Positions 26,280 through 35,846 of a stretch of DNA of 48,787 bases are shown here, in pieces. The notes beneath the pieces were generated by a model. The model did not search any database and was not told where the DNA came from. It saw nothing but the letters and a program-made list of their open reading frames with translations. The number at the start of each line of letters is the position of its first letter. The first letter of the stretch is position 1. The DNA comes from Methylococcaceae bacterium (GTDB lineage Bacteria; Pseudomonadota; Gammaproteobacteria; Methylococcales; Methylomonadaceae): the NCBI GenBank assembly GCA_947505105.1, contig CANNKG010000016.1:1-48787 (forward strand), written 5' to 3'. The position numbers were made by a program, and so were the translations under genes.

Positions 26280-26706
26280 AGAGTTGCTTGGCTCTTTGGG
26301 TAAATGAACTGACCATGGTGTTGCAAATTTGATTGAACACCACTCCAAACGCTAAGGCGGCTAATTTACCGGACATTTCAAACTGAAGATCCAGGGAAAT
26401 CTTGCTGGCATCTTCCCGCAGCGGCATAAAGTCCCAGACCCCTTCAAGATATGAAAATGGCCCATTCAATAAACTAATACAGATTCGCCCGCCTTGATCG
26501 CTTTTATTACGCGTTGAAAAAGATTTATTGAATCCACCTTTTGCGATAATCAATTCGGCTTCGATCACATTACTGTCTCGACTCAAAATCCGGCTACCGC
26601 TACACCACGGTAAAAATTCGGGATAGGCTTCGACATCTTCGACCAGATTAAACATCTGTAACGCTGAAAATTTTACGAGTGCGCTTTTTTGAACCGTCGT
26701 TCTCAT
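26272..26706 (-). CDS. ratA: START/polyketide cyclase-family protein RatA (ubiquinone-binding Coq10-like)
   Basis: A 144-residue protein of the RatA/Coq10 family. The N-terminus (KSALVKFSALQMFNLVEDVE), then AYPEFLPWCSGSRIL, and the C-terminus FNQICNTMVSSFTQRAKQLYG are diagnostic. In E. coli, RatA was described as a toxin blocking 70S ribosome assembly; related proteins bind ubiquinone, so the function is debated. Its ATG overlaps the stop of the NSS transporter gene by one base (TAATG), implying coupled translation. In E. coli smpB stands divergent next to ratA; here a transporter gene lies between them. Confidence 0.93.
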   Translation of the reverse strand: MRTTVQKSALVKFSALQMFNLVEDVEAYPEFLPWCSGSRILSRDSNVIEAELIIAKGGFNKSFSTRNKSDQGGRICISLLNGPFSYLEGVWDFMPLREDASKISLDLQFEMSGKLAALAFGVVFNQICNTMVSSFTQRAKQLYG

Positions 26707-28073
26707 TACAGTACTCCCACCACATGCAGGAACACCAGGAATACAGCCGCCGGCGAGACATAGCGGATTAAATAATACCAGAGGTCATATTGCCAGGATT
26801 GCGCTAAGGCCAGTTCATCACGACTATGTTGCTGGGCCATAATCCAACCGGCAAAGACTGCAATACAGAAACCACCGATCGGCAACATTAAGTTTGCCGT
26901 CAAATAATCGAGCAATTGAAAAAAAGTCTTATCGAAAAATTTCACTTCGGTCCAGACATTAAACGAGAAAATCGTCCCTAGCCCTAAGGTCCAGGTCGCA
27001 AGTCCCGACCAGATACAGGCGGTTTTACGATCAACCTTATGGTTTTCGACTAACCAAGCGACCGCCGGTTCAATCAGCGAAATAGCCGAGGTTAGCGCCG
27101 CAAACACCAACAGCAAAAAGAATAAAATTCCGAACAACCAACCGCCGGACATGTTGCCGAAAGCAATCGGCAAGGTATGAAAAATCAGGCCGGGGCCGGA
27201 ACTCGGTTCAAGGTTATTGGCGAATACAATCGGAAAAATGGCAATACCGGCTAACAAGGCAACGGCGGTATCGACGCCTGCAATCAGGATACTGGTCTTG
27301 GCAATCGAAATGTCCTGCGGTAAGTAAGAACCGTACACCATGATCGCGCCCATGCCTAAACTTAAGGTAAAAAAGGCATGCCCCATCGCGATTAACACTG
27401 AATCTCCGGTAATTTTGCTAAAATCCGGGGTAAACAAAAATTCGAGTCCCCGCTCATAACTGCCGGTCGACATCGCATACGCTAACAGCAACATCAACAA
27501 CACGAACAAGCCCGGCATCAAGAAGCGCACCGATTTTTCAAGACCACCGCGCACACCTTGAGCAACGATAGTCATGGTCGCCAGCATGAATAAGCTATGC
27601 CAGAAAATCAGCGTCATTGGACTGCCGGTAAAGTCATCGAACAATTCCTGCATATCCCGCGCGTCACCGCCCGAAAAACTGCCAAAAAATGCCTTGAACA
27701 CATAAGCGACCGACCAGCCGCCGATCACACTGTAATAGGAAAGAATCAGGAATCCGGCGATTACACCCAGCCAACCCAAGTAATGCCAATTAGGATCGGC
27801 ATTGGCTTCCTTGGATAAAACTTCCAGTGCATTGATCGGACTCTGACGAGCCCTCCGCCCCAACATGCTTTCGGCCATCATAATTGGAATACCGATCAGC
27901 AATACACAAATCAAATAGACTATGACAAACGCGCCCCCGCCGTTTTCACCAGTAATGTAAGGAAATTTCCAAATATTTCCCAAACCAACGGCCGATCCGG
28001 TTGCGGCCAGGATAAAGGCAAATCGTGAAGACCATTCACCGTGGATTGATTTTTTTATTGTTGTATCGGTCAT
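26706..28073 (-). CDS. Sodium-dependent NSS/SNF family transporter
   Basis: A 455-residue inner-membrane symporter of the neurotransmitter:sodium symporter family, with about eleven or twelve helices. The first helix motif AATGSAVGLGNIWKFPYI forms the substrate and sodium sites in this family, and GENGGGAFVIVYL follows. It probably imports an amino acid; the substrate is not predictable. The start at 28073 (MTDTTIKKSIHGEWSSR) is preferred over upstream in-frame codons because the family begins just before the first helix; an AAAGG lies upstream. It shares a 306-base divergent region with smpB. Confidence 0.9.
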   Translation of the reverse strand: MTDTTIKKSIHGEWSSRFAFILAATGSAVGLGNIWKFPYITGENGGGAFVIVYLICVLLIGIPIMMAESMLGRRARQSPINALEVLSKEANADPNWHYLGWLGVIAGFLILSYYSVIGGWSVAYVFKAFFGSFSGGDARDMQELFDDFTGSPMTLIFWHSLFMLATMTIVAQGVRGGLEKSVRFLMPGLFVLLMLLLAYAMSTGSYERGLEFLFTPDFSKITGDSVLIAMGHAFFTLSLGMGAIMVYGSYLPQDISIAKTSILIAGVDTAVALLAGIAIFPIVFANNLEPSSGPGLIFHTLPIAFGNMSGGWLFGILFFLLLVFAALTSAISLIEPAVAWLVENHKVDRKTACIWSGLATWTLGLGTIFSFNVWTEVKFFDKTFFQLLDYLTANLMLPIGGFCIAVFAGWIMAQQHSRDELALAQSWQYDLWYYLIRYVSPAAVFLVFLHVVGVL

Positions 28074-28379
28074 AGTTAAGCCTTTCTGCGCTAATTGCTG
28101 CTTATTATTATGTTTGGGTGTTAATTGGACTGCCACATTCAATAAATCGGGCGTTATCTTTGAATAGTTGAGTTTAATCGCACCATCACCTTGAGATAAG
28201 GAGCATAAATACAACTCCGGTATAAATTTCCCCCCAAGAGAAATCAGGAATTGATTTTGCCCAATCTTTAACTGCTATTGTTAGGCCCTCATCACCTAAA
28301 GCTAACAATTATCAGCCAATCGAGTAAAATAACAAAATAATTACTCTACGTCAGTTTAAAAATTTGCGAATTCAAAATT
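28074..28379. promoter_or_regulatory. Divergent promoter region between the NSS transporter and smpB
   Basis: About 300 bases between two divergently transcribed genes, AT-rich near smpB. Both promoters are expected here. The reading frame of the transporter stays open upstream of its chosen start, but the encoded sequence is not family-like. No clear operator, riboswitch or RNA gene was recognised. Confidence 0.4.
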
Positions 28380-28862
28380 ATGGCCGCCAAAAACTCGAAA
28401 ACTAAAAACTCAGCCAATGCCAACATTGCTTCCAATCGCCATGCTACGCATGAATTTTTCATAGAAGACCGCTTTGAAGCCGGTCTGGTACTGGAAGGCT
28501 GGGAAGTGAAAAGTTTACGTGACGGTCGAGTTCAACTCAAAGAAAGTTACGTTGTGATCAAAAAAGGCGAAGCTTGGTTGGTTGGCGCGCATGTCTCGCC
28601 GTTACTGTCAGCCTCTACCCACATCAAACCGGAAGCGGTGCGCGCCAAAAAACTGCTGCTGCATTTTTACGAAATCAACAAACTGATCGGCGCAGTTGAG
28701 CGCAAAGGCTATACAGTCGTACCATTATCGATGTATTGGAAGAATGGTCGCGCCAAACTCGAAATTGGCTTGGCCAAGGGTAAACAATTACACGATAAAC
28801 GGATCAGCTCTAAAAATCGCGACTGGGAGCGTGAAAAAGCGCGGATCATGCGCCACGCCTAA
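28380..28862 (+). CDS. smpB: SsrA (tmRNA)-binding protein
   Basis: A 160-residue partner of tmRNA in trans-translation, which rescues stalled ribosomes. Family motifs are clear: [52 protein letters not shown], and the basic C-terminal tail [20 protein letters not shown]. The N-terminal 20 residues (Asn/Lys/Ala-rich) are slightly longer than in E. coli. No tmRNA gene was found next to it in this window. Confidence 0.97.
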   Translation: MAAKNSKTKNSANANIASNRHATHEFFIEDRFEAGLVLEGWEVKSLRDGRVQLKESYVVIKKGEAWLVGAHVSPLLSASTHIKPEAVRAKKLLLHFYEINKLIGAVERKGYTVVPLSMYWKNGRAKLEIGLAKGKQLHDKRISSKNRDWEREKARIMRHA

Positions 28863-28911
28863 AGCGTTTTTTTGAGGTTATTATTTAACGATTGTTCGGG
28901 AGCCTTTTCCA

Positions 28912-29481
28912 ATGCCAGGTCACACATCCAACCTACTCAATACCGATCAAAGCGTCTTGGTCATAGTTGATGTTCAGACTAAACTGACGACTGCGATGCC
29001 CGCCCGTAAAGCCGAACAAATGCTGGCTAATATCGTAAAATTGACCGAAGCGGCTGACTTACTTCAGGTCCCAATCCTCGTGACCGAACAATATCCGAAT
29101 GGTCTCGGCGCAACAGAAGCAAGAATTAGCGAAAAACTTCCAGCCCATACGCCGATTTTCGAAAAAACCGTGTTTTCGTGCTGCACTGCCAAAGGCTTTC
29201 TACCCACGCTAACTAATCTGAAACGCAAACAAATTATCTTAGTCGGCCAAGAAACGCATGTTTGCGTTTTGCAAACCGCGCTTGAATTGACACATCTCGG
29301 TTATCAAGTGCATGTCGTAGCCGATGCGGTATGTTCACGTAACGCCGGACACCGGATGACCGCTTTGCTGCGCATGCAACAACAAGGCGTCACGCTCAGC
29401 AATTACGAGTCGGTATTGTTTGAATGGCTCAGAGATGCCGCGCACCCGGCATTTAAAACGATTTCTAAATGGGTGCGCTGA
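28912..29481 (+). CDS. Isochorismatase-family cysteine hydrolase
   Basis: A 189-residue cytoplasmic hydrolase of the isochorismatase superfamily, closest in style to YcaC-like proteins. The catalytic triad can be proposed: Asp 20 in VLVIVDVQTKL, Lys in IFEKTVFSCC, and Cys 118 in GQETHVCVLQTAL. The family hydrolyses amide or ester bonds of small molecules such as nicotinamide or isochorismate; the true substrate here is unknown. It lies 49 bases after smpB on the same strand and could be transcribed with it. Confidence 0.88.
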   Translation: MPGHTSNLLNTDQSVLVIVDVQTKLTTAMPARKAEQMLANIVKLTEAADLLQVPILVTEQYPNGLGATEARISEKLPAHTPIFEKTVFSCCTAKGFLPTLTNLKRKQIILVGQETHVCVLQTALELTHLGYQVHVVADAVCSRNAGHRMTALLRMQQQGVTLSNYESVLFEWLRDAAHPAFKTISKWVR

Positions 29482-29526
29482 TAATTTACTCGGGTGGGAA
29501 TGTAGAAAAGGCTCTATTATCTAACG

Positions 29527-30222
29527 CTACGCCATCATGAGCGCGTTAAATTTAAGGCGATTCGATGATGAGAGCACCGCCACAATATCGTCATAGTCAA
29601 TCACATTGCAGTCGGTTTCTAAGATAAAGTTGGCTAATGCGGTAATCGCGAGCCAATGAGAGCGATCATTGATAAAATCAAACGCGGCATTAAAAAGTTC
29701 TGTTAATTTTCTGGTGCGTGCTTCTTGATCCTTACTGAAACAATCAAGATATTCATTGACAATCACCAAATCCGACAAGCCGCCGTAATTGGGCAATGCA
29801 TTGACCGTGACTAAATGCGGACTAATTGGTTCGTCATCCCGAAGCGCAACATATTTAGCCTCCGACAACGGACCCACCAGAATATTAATCATATCGGCTT
29901 CGAAAGCATACTCATAGGCAAGTTTCTGAAGTGAAGAGAAACCGTTTGTCGCTTCAGCAAACGATGTCGGTAAGTAAGAAATTAAACGCCCGCCTTCCAC
30001 TTTAGCCGTATACAAATCGTAGGGTCTGTTTAGCGCATTAATGGCTTTTAAATCATTGTTAGATGGATTTACAAAAATCCGAAAAAAAATCTGCGGAAAG
30101 CCTTTTTGTTGATTGCCCAGATAAATTGCCGCCGCGTGTCCTGCTTCATGGATAGCGATAGTTCTACTGAATTCTTGATGAGTCAGTTTTAATGCATTTT
30201 TTGAATTATAAATGCGTTCCAT
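29527..30222 (-). CDS. Stand-alone HEAGH zinc metallopeptidase-like protein
   Basis: A 231-residue protein with a perfect HExxH zinc motif near its start (IAIHEAGHAAAIYLGN, His 25, Glu 26, His 29). The motif with following Ala residues is like that of M41 (FtsH) peptidases and related proteins. There is no AAA domain, signal peptide or membrane segment. A third zinc ligand could be the Asp/Glu around residues 115-150 (LVGPLSEAKYVALRDDE), but this is a guess. The C-terminal part is helical. Its neighbours give no functional hint. A metallopeptidase role is supported only by the motif. Confidence 0.65.
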   Translation of the reverse strand: MERIYNSKNALKLTHQEFSRTIAIHEAGHAAAIYLGNQQKGFPQIFFRIFVNPSNNDLKAINALNRPYDLYTAKVEGGRLISYLPTSFAEATNGFSSLQKLAYEYAFEADMINILVGPLSEAKYVALRDDEPISPHLVTVNALPNYGGLSDLVIVNEYLDCFSKDQEARTRKLTELFNAAFDFINDRSHWLAITALANFILETDCNVIDYDDIVAVLSSSNRLKFNALMMA

Positions 30223-30590
30223 ATCAGCCTCCGATTATAAAATAGATAACAACGACTACGGCAAATAAATACTCGCTTTAAGAAATAAAAATTAGTCTCC
30301 CCCCGGCAATTAGGTCTGGAGAGAGGCATTCACAAGGGGTGTAAATGCAGAGGAAGGAATCAAGAAAACTATTAAGATTAACACCGCTGTAACAGCAGTT
30401 TTTAGCCTCAATAACTAACAAGCAGCTATCATAGAACCGACTTTCATTCCTAGAAAGATGCCCGGATACCTAATGGTCGATATAGATTAAACTCGATTAT
30501 TCAATAAAATAAAATTAGGGCTAATACGTATACGCAAGATCTTAGACATGCTAGCCTAAAATAATATCAATATAATTCGGCTATTTAGAC
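30223..30590. other. Intergenic region with a possible gene remnant
   Basis: About 370 bases between two minus-strand genes. It should hold the promoter of the HEAGH protein. On the plus strand a short stretch (30359-30490) reads as a decayed signal-peptide protein, listed separately. Nothing else was recognised. Confidence 0.4.
30359..30490 (+). pseudogene. Possible remnant of an exported protein gene
   Basis: An AGAGGAAGGA ribosome-binding-like sequence is followed directly by a frame reading (ATC)KKTIKINTAVTAVFSLNN, a stop at 30416-30418, then QAAIIEPTFIPRKMPGYL and a final stop at 30488. It looks like a signal peptide whose ATG has become ATC and which carries a nonsense mutation. The support is weak and no family is recognised. 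Confidence 0.22.
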
Positions 30591-31211
30591 TTATGATCGA
30601 GGAGGAAGCTTACAGGAATCATACAATCGAGCAAGTTCCAGATAAGAGGTTATTCCAGTTTTTTGCAGGATTCGCGCGCGATGAACTTCTATGGTGCGGT
30701 AACTAATGCCTAGCTGTCGAGCGATTTCTTTGTTTGTAAAGCCTTCCACAATCAACGGAAATACTTCCAACTCGCGCGCGGTCAACTCATTTAAACGACG
30801 ACACAACAGCTCTTTTGCCTGAGCTTCCGCTTGTCGCTCAGTCGCCTGTTGCAGCACGGAATGAAGACGTTCGATCAATAACTTGCTTGGTACCGGCTTG
30901 GTCAGAAAATCACTTGCACCCGCCTTCATGGCGCGAACAGTCATGGGAATCGTGCCATACGCGGTGAGGAAGATAATCGGCAACGTTATATTGCGACGAT
31001 TCAATTCGGCTTGCAGTTCATAACCGCTCATACCCGGCATATTAATATCGAGCAATAAGCAACCCAATTGATCCGGACAGTAGCTTTGTAGAAATTTTTC
31101 AGCGCTTTGAAACGCTTGGCAAGTGAAACCAGCATTTTCGATGACCATAGTTAAACCATCACAGACCGCGTAATCGTCATCGACAATATAAATACAAGGG
31201 TCAGAGCTCAT
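30591..31211 (-). CDS. FixJ-family response regulator
   Basis: A 206-residue transcription regulator. The receiver domain has YIVDDDYAVCDGL, phosphoacceptor Asp in LLLDINMPGMSG, Thr in IIFLTAYGTIPM, and Lys in FLTKPV. The LuxR-type HTH domain includes LTARELEVFPLIVEGFTNKE and YRTIEVHRARILQKTG. It starts three bases after the stop of the six-PAS histidine kinase, so the two are a cognate pair resembling FixL-FixJ or TodS/StyS-type systems. The regulated genes are unknown. Confidence 0.92.
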   Translation of the reverse strand: MSSDPCIYIVDDDYAVCDGLTMVIENAGFTCQAFQSAEKFLQSYCPDQLGCLLLDINMPGMSGYELQAELNRRNITLPIIFLTAYGTIPMTVRAMKAGASDFLTKPVPSKLLIERLHSVLQQATERQAEAQAKELLCRRLNELTARELEVFPLIVEGFTNKEIARQLGISYRTIEVHRARILQKTGITSYLELARLYDSCKLPPRS

Positions 31212-31214
31212 AAA

Positions 31215-34200
31215 TTATTTCACAAAGGGTAAAGTAAAATAAACACTCACCCCCGCATCAGAATTTTGTTCAGCCCAAATAAGGCCATCATGCGCTTCAA
31301 TTAAACAACGACTGATCGCAAGCCCCATCCCCAATCCTTGGGGTTTAGTCGAGGAGAACGGCTGAAACATGGTTTTTAACATGGCAGCGTTACTGACACC
31401 TTGACCATTATCGCGTACCGTCACTTCAACCATAGTAGGATCATCAGGATGGCGCTGAGTCCTTATGTATATTTTCGCCTGGGGGGTTCCACTTTCGAGT
31501 ATCGATTCCAAGGCATTATGTAACAAATTAATCAATACTTTCTGGAGCTGTAAGCCATTCGAAACAACCGGGAGTATGCTAACATCTAAATCGAGCTCAA
31601 TAATGCAATCTTCCAGATAACCATTGGCTTTAACGAAAGTACACGCGTCCTGAATTGCACCATTAATATCAATCGGCTCAGTAATGCTTTCACCTTTTTG
31701 CAATACTGTTAACAATTGCCTGATGACTTGGCCTGCGCGTTGCGCTTGAGTCGAACAATTCTCCATGACATGGGAAAGTTTCTTAAAATTCGGTGATTCA
31801 TTCTGCAAAATATCAAGCGCTACATCGGCATAAGAGGATATGGCTGTAAGTGGCTGGTTGAGTTCATGGGCAATCGCCGCTGCAGTTTGACTCGCGATAT
31901 TCAAACGGAAAGCTTGTTCCATGATTTCGCGGCGTTGATTAAGCTCTTGGGCGTTTCGATAGTCGGTAATGTCTAAATTGATTCCGAGCATCCGATAAGG
32001 AAAGTTATTTTGATCGCGCAGTAAACTGCCACGCGAATGTATCCACCGATACGAGCCATCCTGGTGTCGCAAACGAAATTCTATTTCAAAGTCAGCCTGA
32101 CGGTCATGAATATAGTTATCAATCGCTTCCAGGACCAACTCCCGATCATCGATATGCAAACGATTTTCCCAGTCGTGCCAACTGTTCGGCATCTCGTGTT
32201 GATCAACCCCAATTTGCAGCTTCCATTCGGGTGAAAAATAAAACGTGTGTGAGCGCAAATCCCAATCCCAATATCCTGCTTTGACTTCTTCGATCACGAG
32301 GGCAAGTCTCGCCTCACTTTCGCGCAGCGCATGCTCGGCATGTTTGCGTTCGGTAATGTCCAGATGGGTGATAATGATGCCTTCAGTACCTGCAATCATC
32401 CGTTTAGCATACATCAAAAACCATAAATTTTGCTCAAGGGTCGGACAGGGGTACTCCATGACAAACTCCTGTCGCTGGTCGCTCAGGATCGCTTCCAATC
32501 CTTCGAACGCCATACGCCCATAACTGTCGCCAGAAAGAGCAGATTGACGACACACTTCAAGATAATTAGCGCCAATCGAAACATTACGAGGATCACCGTT
32601 ATTTTGGATAGCAAAACGATTCCAGGGATCATTCACCGAAGACACGATGCCCTCGTCATCGAGGACAACCACATGTTCGGGTAGCGAGTTAAGGACACCG
32701 CGCACGAACTCTTCACTATGACGCACCGCTTCTTCGGCTAGATGACGCGCAGTAATATCTTCGGAAGAAATAATAATTCCGCCGATCGCACCTGCGTGAT
32801 TCATCCACGGATAAACCGCCCATCGAAACCATCGCTGGGTGCCATTCGCTTGTAACCAACAATCCTCATCGGATCTTAAATACTCTCCTGCCAGAGCTTG
32901 ACGATGGATTCGTTTCCACTTTTCGGGAATATCGGTGATAACCTCATAGTGATTCAAGCCTGTCAAATCAGTATGACCGAGCCCAAATTCCTCGATCCAG
33001 CGATGACTAGTGACTAAATAATTCATGTCACGGTCGAACATGGCAATACCGATCGGCGCTTGCTCAATGAATAAGCGAAGCTGATTTTGGCTCTTGATTA
33101 ACGATGCTTCAGCCTGTTTAAGAGACGTAATGTCGAGAAAAGCGCCCACGGCACCGCGCGGAATGCCTATTTCATCAAACAAGGGTGTCGCATTGCAAAG
33201 TATGGTGATCACTTGACCATCTTGCCGCACAATATCCAAAATTTGATCACTGACCGTTTCGCCGCAAACCGCCCGTTGAATCGGCAATTCATCAGCCACC
33301 AACTCGCGGCCATTTTGAGTGACGGTATATTGCGGGTCTGGCTCCCCGCTTTTGGAAAGCTCGCTCCCCGGTCTCAAACCAACCATCCGCTCCATGGTTC
33401 GATTTCCTTCGATATGACGCCCATAATTATCATTAGCAATCGCTAAACCAATCGGCGTGGTATCAAAAACGACCTGCATTTCCTCAATTCGACGCTGCAA
33501 ATTTTGATTCAATTCGACGATTTTTTGTTCCGCTTGTTTTCTATCTTCAATATCGACGACATGGACTACAATTCCTTTGACCAAACCAGCGGAATCCTTA
33601 TCTGGGGTATAGACAATATGAACCCAACGCGGTTGACCGCCTAAATACGGAACGCAATAATCAAAGTCGACCCGTTCACCGCTGCGCGCTTGTTCAAGAT
33701 ACGGTCGAAGAATTTCCCAGGCGAAGTCTCCCATAATGTCTCGCGCAAAATGCCCCAAGATACGCTCTGATGAAAGACCAAACCAAGTTTCATAATTTTT
33801 ATTGACCCGTAAATATCTAAAATCATTATCTAAATATGATATCAGGGCCGGCGTCGCATCCATGATAAGCTGTAGCTCGCTCTCCCGCTCACGTAACACC
33901 GTTTCGGAAGTTTTTCGCCCGGTAATATCTTGGATATAGCCATGCCAAATAATACTGCCATCTTGTTCTCTCTGTGGTATAAAATGCCCTTCATGCCAGA
34001 CCTCGCCTTGAGTAGGATGATTGTAACGGTATTCGTCAAACCAGGGCTGCTGAGTTTGAGCCGAATAATTAATAGTTTCATGAATATGATCAATATCATC
34101 AGGATGAATATGCGCAAATACGGCGCTAAAATCCTCCCGCACCTCATCTGGGGTAAATCCATAAACCGATTCGATAACCGAACTTGCATAAGGCATAGAT

Positions 34201-34688
34201 GCCGAACCATCGGGGCATAACCGGAAAGAACAAATCAAACCCGGCACCGAAGCCGCAACCTTGACGAGCTGGTCTTCCAAACTTAACTGGTTCAACAGCT
34301 GTTCACTGGCCTGACTCGCTTCTGAGACTTCTGTTAGCTTGACTACAGCAATAAGCGTGGCAATCGCTACCATGCTGAATCCAGCATTTAATAGGACGGC
34401 AAAGAGCGGTGACGAAATCCAGGCAGTATCGAGGATCAGCGCGTTCACTCCGCATAAAATTGAAACCATGATGATCAGGATCCCGAAAATTCGACCCAAC
34501 CAAAAAGCGCTCTGAATAATGGCGAAGATCACTATTAAGAACATTGATCGCTCGCCAATGAGGGGTATATAAAACATCGCTAACAGGGCACTGCCGACCA
34601 TCAGCAGTGCTACTAGGTAACGAACCATTGGCGCTTGAACATCAAGGTAATGAAAAACGGCTTGAGTGGTTAATCCTTTTACAGTCAT
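31215..34688 (-). CDS. Membrane histidine kinase with six PAS domains
   Basis: A 1157-residue sensor kinase. Four hydrophobic segments (about residues 20-115) form an N-terminal membrane domain. Six PAS-type modules follow, starting near residues 143, 268, 395, 528, 655 and 785. The HisKA motif is AAIAHELNQPLTAISSYADV (near 940), and the ATPase domain has NLLHNALESILE, RDNGQGV and GLGMGLAIS. The kinase core is of the FixL/NtrB-like type. None of the PAS modules shows an obvious haem or flavin signature that I can name. It is immediately upstream of its FixJ-like regulator. The number of sensor modules suggests integration of several signals, possibly redox. Confidence 0.92.
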   Translation of the reverse strand: MTVKGLTTQAVFHYLDVQAPMVRYLVALLMVGSALLAMFYIPLIGERSMFLIVIFAIIQSAFWLGRIFGILIIMVSILCGVNALILDTAWISSPLFAVLLNAGFSMVAIATLIAVVKLTEVSEASQASEQLLNQLSLEDQLVKVAASVPGLICSFRLCPDGSASMPYASSVIESVYGFTPDEVREDFSAVFAHIHPDDIDHIHETINYSAQTQQPWFDEYRYNHPTQGEVWHEGHFIPQREQDGSIIWHGYIQDITGRKTSETVLRERESELQLIMDATPALISYLDNDFRYLRVNKNYETWFGLSSERILGHFARDIMGDFAWEILRPYLEQARSGERVDFDYCVPYLGGQPRWVHIVYTPDKDSAGLVKGIVVHVVDIEDRKQAEQKIVELNQNLQRRIEEMQVVFDTTPIGLAIANDNYGRHIEGNRTMERMVGLRPGSELSKSGEPDPQYTVTQNGRELVADELPIQRAVCGETVSDQILDIVRQDGQVITILCNATPLFDEIGIPRGAVGAFLDITSLKQAEASLIKSQNQLRLFIEQAPIGIAMFDRDMNYLVTSHRWIEEFGLGHTDLTGLNHYEVITDIPEKWKRIHRQALAGEYLRSDEDCWLQANGTQRWFRWAVYPWMNHAGAIGGIIISSEDITARHLAEEAVRHSEEFVRGVLNSLPEHVVVLDDEGIVSSVNDPWNRFAIQNNGDPRNVSIGANYLEVCRQSALSGDSYGRMAFEGLEAILSDQRQEFVMEYPCPTLEQNLWFLMYAKRMIAGTEGIIITHLDITERKHAEHALRESEARLALVIEEVKAGYWDWDLRSHTFYFSPEWKLQIGVDQHEMPNSWHDWENRLHIDDRELVLEAIDNYIHDRQADFEIEFRLRHQDGSYRWIHSRGSLLRDQNNFPYRMLGINLDITDYRNAQELNQRREIMEQAFRLNIASQTAAAIAHELNQPLTAISSYADVALDILQNESPNFKKLSHVMENCSTQAQRAGQVIRQLLTVLQKGESITEPIDINGAIQDACTFVKANGYLEDCIIELDLDVSILPVVSNGLQLQKVLINLLHNALESILESGTPQAKIYIRTQRHPDDPTMVEVTVRDNGQGVSNAAMLKTMFQPFSSTKPQGLGMGLAISRCLIEAHDGLIWAEQNSDAGVSVYFTLPFVK

Positions 34689-34741
34689 TATTGGCTTAAC
34701 TTGATCATTCGGTAGTCCGGGTTAGTATTCAATCCAAACAA

Positions 34742-35187
34742 TTAATTTTTTAATGGCTTGAATTTCTGCCCAAATTTAAAATCATTCAAATCATGGATCA
34801 TCGCATGAGCATCAAAAACCAACTTGGAATCTTCTTTAAGGTCCTACGCGGTTAAACCCCATGAATGAGCCATTTCAGGAGAAAAGAGTTTTTCGGTAGT
34901 TTTTAATTTAAAGAAACAATTTTGATAAACCTTCACCTTCGCAGTCGGTCCCACTTTCAAACTACGAATACGCGCTTCCCAATTTCCACCATTTTCATGA
35001 TTGAGATAGGCTATATCTGCGGGCCCATTAAATATTATAGTTTACCTCGATACTGGGTATCCTCGTAAACTTCGACCCAACAACTATTTTCTTCGGCAAA
35101 AACATTACTCACTACACCATAAATCAATAGAAAAATGAATTTGGTTTTAAATCTGTGGTCCATGATAGAAATCTTATTCATGTTCAT
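34742..35187 (-). pseudogene. Frameshifted beta/gamma-crystallin-like exported protein
   Basis: From ATG 35187 (or 35181) the frame encodes a signal peptide and then EENSCWVEVYEDTQYRGKL, stopping at 35035-35037. A different frame then continues smoothly (TIIFNGPADIAYLNHENGGN, then WEARIRSLKVGP) to a TAG at 34844-34846, after which that same frame stays open to 34742. The joined sequence looks like a beta/gamma-crystallin-type (or I36-like) domain: WVEVYED...GP...YL...RIRSLKVGP. One frameshift near 35038 and one nonsense codon mark it as a pseudogene, unless they are sequence errors. Confidence 0.65.
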
Positions 35188-35255
35188 AGTCCTGTGAACT
35201 TAAGATGTTTACACTTAAGCATTAGTTCAAAGGTTTTTAGCCTCAACCTAAAAGC

Positions 35256-35450
35256 TTAATCTCCATAGTTTGCTAAAAACATCACCTGATTACTAATATT
35301 TACAACCGGCTCATCGACGAGTTGCGTATGCGTTTTAGCGGCTCCCGCATGCATGTGTGCTTCGGCAAGATGACTTTTTGCGGCATAAACACTAAAACAT
35401 GCGATGACAAGCATGATGCCCGTTAATAAGCCAATAAAATTAGTATTCAT
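35256..35450 (-). CDS. Small exported or membrane-anchored peptide
   Basis: A 64-residue protein with a hydrophobic N-terminal segment (FIGLLTGIMLVIACFSVYA) that looks like a signal peptide or anchor, followed by a His/Ala-rich stretch (HLAEAHMHAGAAKTHTQL) and a short tail. The His residues could bind metal, but nothing proves it. No family is recognised. Its neighbour downstream on the same strand is the crystallin-like pseudogene. Confidence 0.45.
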   Translation of the reverse strand: MNTNFIGLLTGIMLVIACFSVYAAKSHLAEAHMHAGAAKTHTQLVDEPVVNISNQVMFLANYGD

Positions 35451-35846
35451 AGAGATGCCCTCTTGAACGAATTATTTTTTATGCCCAACCCGAAGATTTA
35501 AATGATAGGGCTTTTATTATGACTGTAGCGATAAAAAGTAGGCCAATTGAGAAATTTTTACTTTGCAACGGTATGGTAAGTCATTAAATAGAATCACAAC
35601 TGTAAATTCAATACGTAGAAATACTTAGAAATAGGGATGAAGGCATTGGTTAGCGAAAAAATAATCGGTATCCTGACGATCGGAATTACAGCCTTAGTCG
35701 ACGGCCCAATTGATGGTAAACGAAATTTCCTCGCGTTGCATTTGAAGAATTTGATGGATGAATGATGATTAAGATAACTATTGAATAATAGCCCTAGTGT
35801 AAACTAAGCTAACTAAAACTCATCCTTTACAGGATAATCCCTAAAT
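35451..35846. other. Intergenic region upstream of the CIA30-like gene
   Basis: About 400 bases that hold the divergent start regions of the small His-rich peptide (minus) and the CIA30-like gene (plus). A 42-codon plus-strand frame inside it is listed separately. No terminator, operator or RNA gene is recognised. Confidence 0.35.
35637..35765 (+). CDS. Possible very small ORF or gene fragment
   Basis: A 42-residue frame with AGGG directly before the ATG. It encodes SEKIIGILTIGITALVDGP followed by a basic, helical tail ending in LKNLMDE. It is GC-richer than its surroundings and reads like protein, but is too short to assign. It may be the leftover of a longer gene or a leader before the CIA30-like gene 80 bases downstream. 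Confidence 0.25.
   Translation: MKALVSEKIIGILTIGITALVDGPIDGKRNFLALHLKNLMDE

Noticed and set aside
28863-28911. tmRNA gene next to smpB
   Set aside because: The flanks of smpB contain no tRNA-like ends or tag-peptide frame, so ssrA must lie elsewhere.
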